Below are positions 4,678 to 5,173 of a DNA stretch of 5,173 bases, one piece after another; within the stretch, counting starts at the first letter, position 1; each line of letters starts with the position of its first letter. The notes beneath the pieces are model-generated. The model was not told the origin of the DNA. It did not search any database and saw only the letters and a list, made by a program, of their open reading frames with translations. Made by a program: the position numbers and the translations under genes. The stretch comes from Gammaproteobacteria bacterium (lineage in GTDB: Bacteria > Pseudomonadota > Gammaproteobacteria > SZUA-229): positions 1 to 5,173 of the forward strand of contig JAASSE010000112.1 in NCBI GenBank assembly GCA_021768055.1, read 5' to 3'.

Positions 4678-4721
4678 GATTCAGTCTCATGTGGTGCTCA
4701 TTCAAAAGCGCGAAACGCATG

Positions 4722-4762
4722 AAAAAATTGATCTGGAACAAGTTGTGGTAACTACCCAGATC
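4722..4762 (-). terminator. Probable second (backup) terminator after the 4829-5173 gene
   Basis: GATCTGG (4730-4736) and CCAGATC (4756-4762) form a 7-bp stem. A nested AGTT/AACT hairpin (4741-4744 and 4750-4753) lies inside it. On the minus strand the stem is followed by AA and six T (4722-4727). It sits just downstream of the stronger terminator at 4776-4806 and shields the next promoter at 4649-4677. Confidence 0.5.
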
Positions 4763-4775
4763 TTGAATCTTTTGC

Positions 4776-4806
4776 AAAAAAAAGCCGGGTACCAGGTACC
4801 CGGCTT
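4776..4806 (-). terminator. Strong intrinsic terminator of the 4829-5173 gene
   Basis: GCCGGGTACC (4784-4793) and GGTACCCGGC (4795-4804) pair, extended by AA/TT outside; the innermost pair must open to give a CAG loop. Eight A at 4776-4783 give a long U-run on the minus strand, 22 nt after the stop codon. Confidence 0.87.
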
Positions 4807-4828
4807 CTTGCTAGCTGGTCAAGTATAA

Positions 4829-5173
4829 TTACTTGGTTGCAGTAGCAGGTGCTGCAGGAGCAGCCGGAGCAGCAGCAGGAGCTACAGGACCGTAACCGTA
4901 CGGTGCATAACCGTAAGGACGACCATTGTAACTACGGTAATCACCAGCGTAATCACCATAGTAATCACCACGGTAGTCGCCACGGCCAGATCCGTAACCA
5001 CGGCCACGATAGTGGGAATCACCACGACCACGACCACGACCTGAACCACGACCCGAGAAGCTCATGTTGAATTCGCCATCAACGTCGCCGTCGAACTCGC
5101 CGTCACCATAACCGTCACCATAACCGTCAGCATAACCGTCACCATAGCCACGGCCATCACCGTAACCATGACC
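4829..5173 (-). CDS. Sulfur globule protein-like Gly/Tyr/Arg-rich protein, N-terminus outside the window
   Basis: The last 114 residues are visible; the frame is open to the window edge, so the signal peptide and start are missing. The visible part begins [20 protein letters not shown], continues through [15 protein letters not shown], a [12 protein letters not shown] block, [37 protein letters not shown] and an Ala-Pro tail ending APATATK. This matches the gene at 1629-2099 segment by segment, including 36 identical bases, so the two are paralogues. The Met at 5065 inside the core (NMSFSG) is not the start: the matching repeats continue upstream of it without interruption, and it has no ribosome binding site. 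The expected role is the same as the paralogue's, a probable periplasmic sulfur-globule envelope subunit (inference). Two terminators follow. Confidence 0.83.
   Translation of the reverse strand, partial: GHGYGDGRGYGDGYADGYGDGYGDGEFDGDVDGEFNMSFSGRGSGRGRGRGDSHYRGRGYGSGRGDYRGDYYGDYAGDYRSYNGRPYGYAPYGYGPVAPAAAPAAPAAPATATK
5018..5053. repeat. 36-bp exact direct repeat, copy 2 (GRG block)
   Basis: Identical to 1842-1877. It encodes the same [12 protein letters not shown] segment in the paralogous gene, in the same orientation about 3.2 kb away. Confidence 0.85.

Noticed and set aside
5063..5065. Start codon of the rightmost gene at the Met at 5065
   Set aside because: The open frame continues upstream with GYGD repeats and DGDVDGEF matching the full-length paralogue, so this Met is internal.

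Overview
The window is a dense single-strand cluster: every credible gene reads on the minus strand, right to left. It holds five genes for small exported, low-complexity proteins rich in Gly/Tyr/Arg/Asp or aromatic residues, and two genes for single-pass membrane proteins with charged, probably coiled-coil C-termini. The exported proteins share a Sec signal peptide ending ..SA(Q/N/H)A-W(W/G), Asp/aromatic N-terminal segments, a short strand-like core ending in F, a GRG-type basic block and PYGY/Ala-Pro tails. This is the look of the sulfur globule protein family (Sgp), which forms the envelope of periplasmic sulfur globules in sulfur-oxidising Gammaproteobacteria. That assignment rests on composition and pattern recalled from memory, not on a search. 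If it holds, the organism is probably a sulfur-storing gammaproteobacterium (free-living or symbiotic). Sigma70-like promoters, GAGG ribosome binding sites and classic intrinsic terminators fit a proteobacterium. No taxonomic marker gene is present.

Layout in transcription order (right to left): (A) 5173-4829, 3' part of a GY/GRG-rich protein, followed by two terminators; (B) 4579-4190, an exported protein starting AWWGPFDND and carrying a Lys/Gly/Arg block, with its own strong promoter; (C) 4110-3181, a membrane-anchored coiled-coil protein, probably co-transcribed with B, then a terminator; (D) 2988-2434, an Arg- and Pro-rich exported relative with its own promoter; (E) 2099-1629, a full-length paralogue of A, then a terminator; (F) 1550-735, a second membrane-anchored coiled-coil protein only 22 nt beyond that terminator, followed by its own terminator; (G) 546 to beyond position 1, a hybrid with the GPFD/GPYGY head of an Sgp-like protein joined to a long charged helical region, driven by a near-consensus promoter.

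Working model (inference): the exported proteins are structural subunits of a periplasmic protein shell or condensate, while C and F may tether or scaffold it from the inner membrane through their helical rods. G has features of both classes. Each exported-protein gene with a visible start has GAGG 7-9 nt upstream of its ATG. G and B also share a 5' leader hairpin with compensatory base changes, suggesting co-ordinated high expression or mRNA stabilisation. The most notable points are the clustering itself, the covarying leader hairpin, the 11-residue repeats in the helical partners, and a terminator placed so that gene F can only be expressed by read-through or from a promoter inside gene E.
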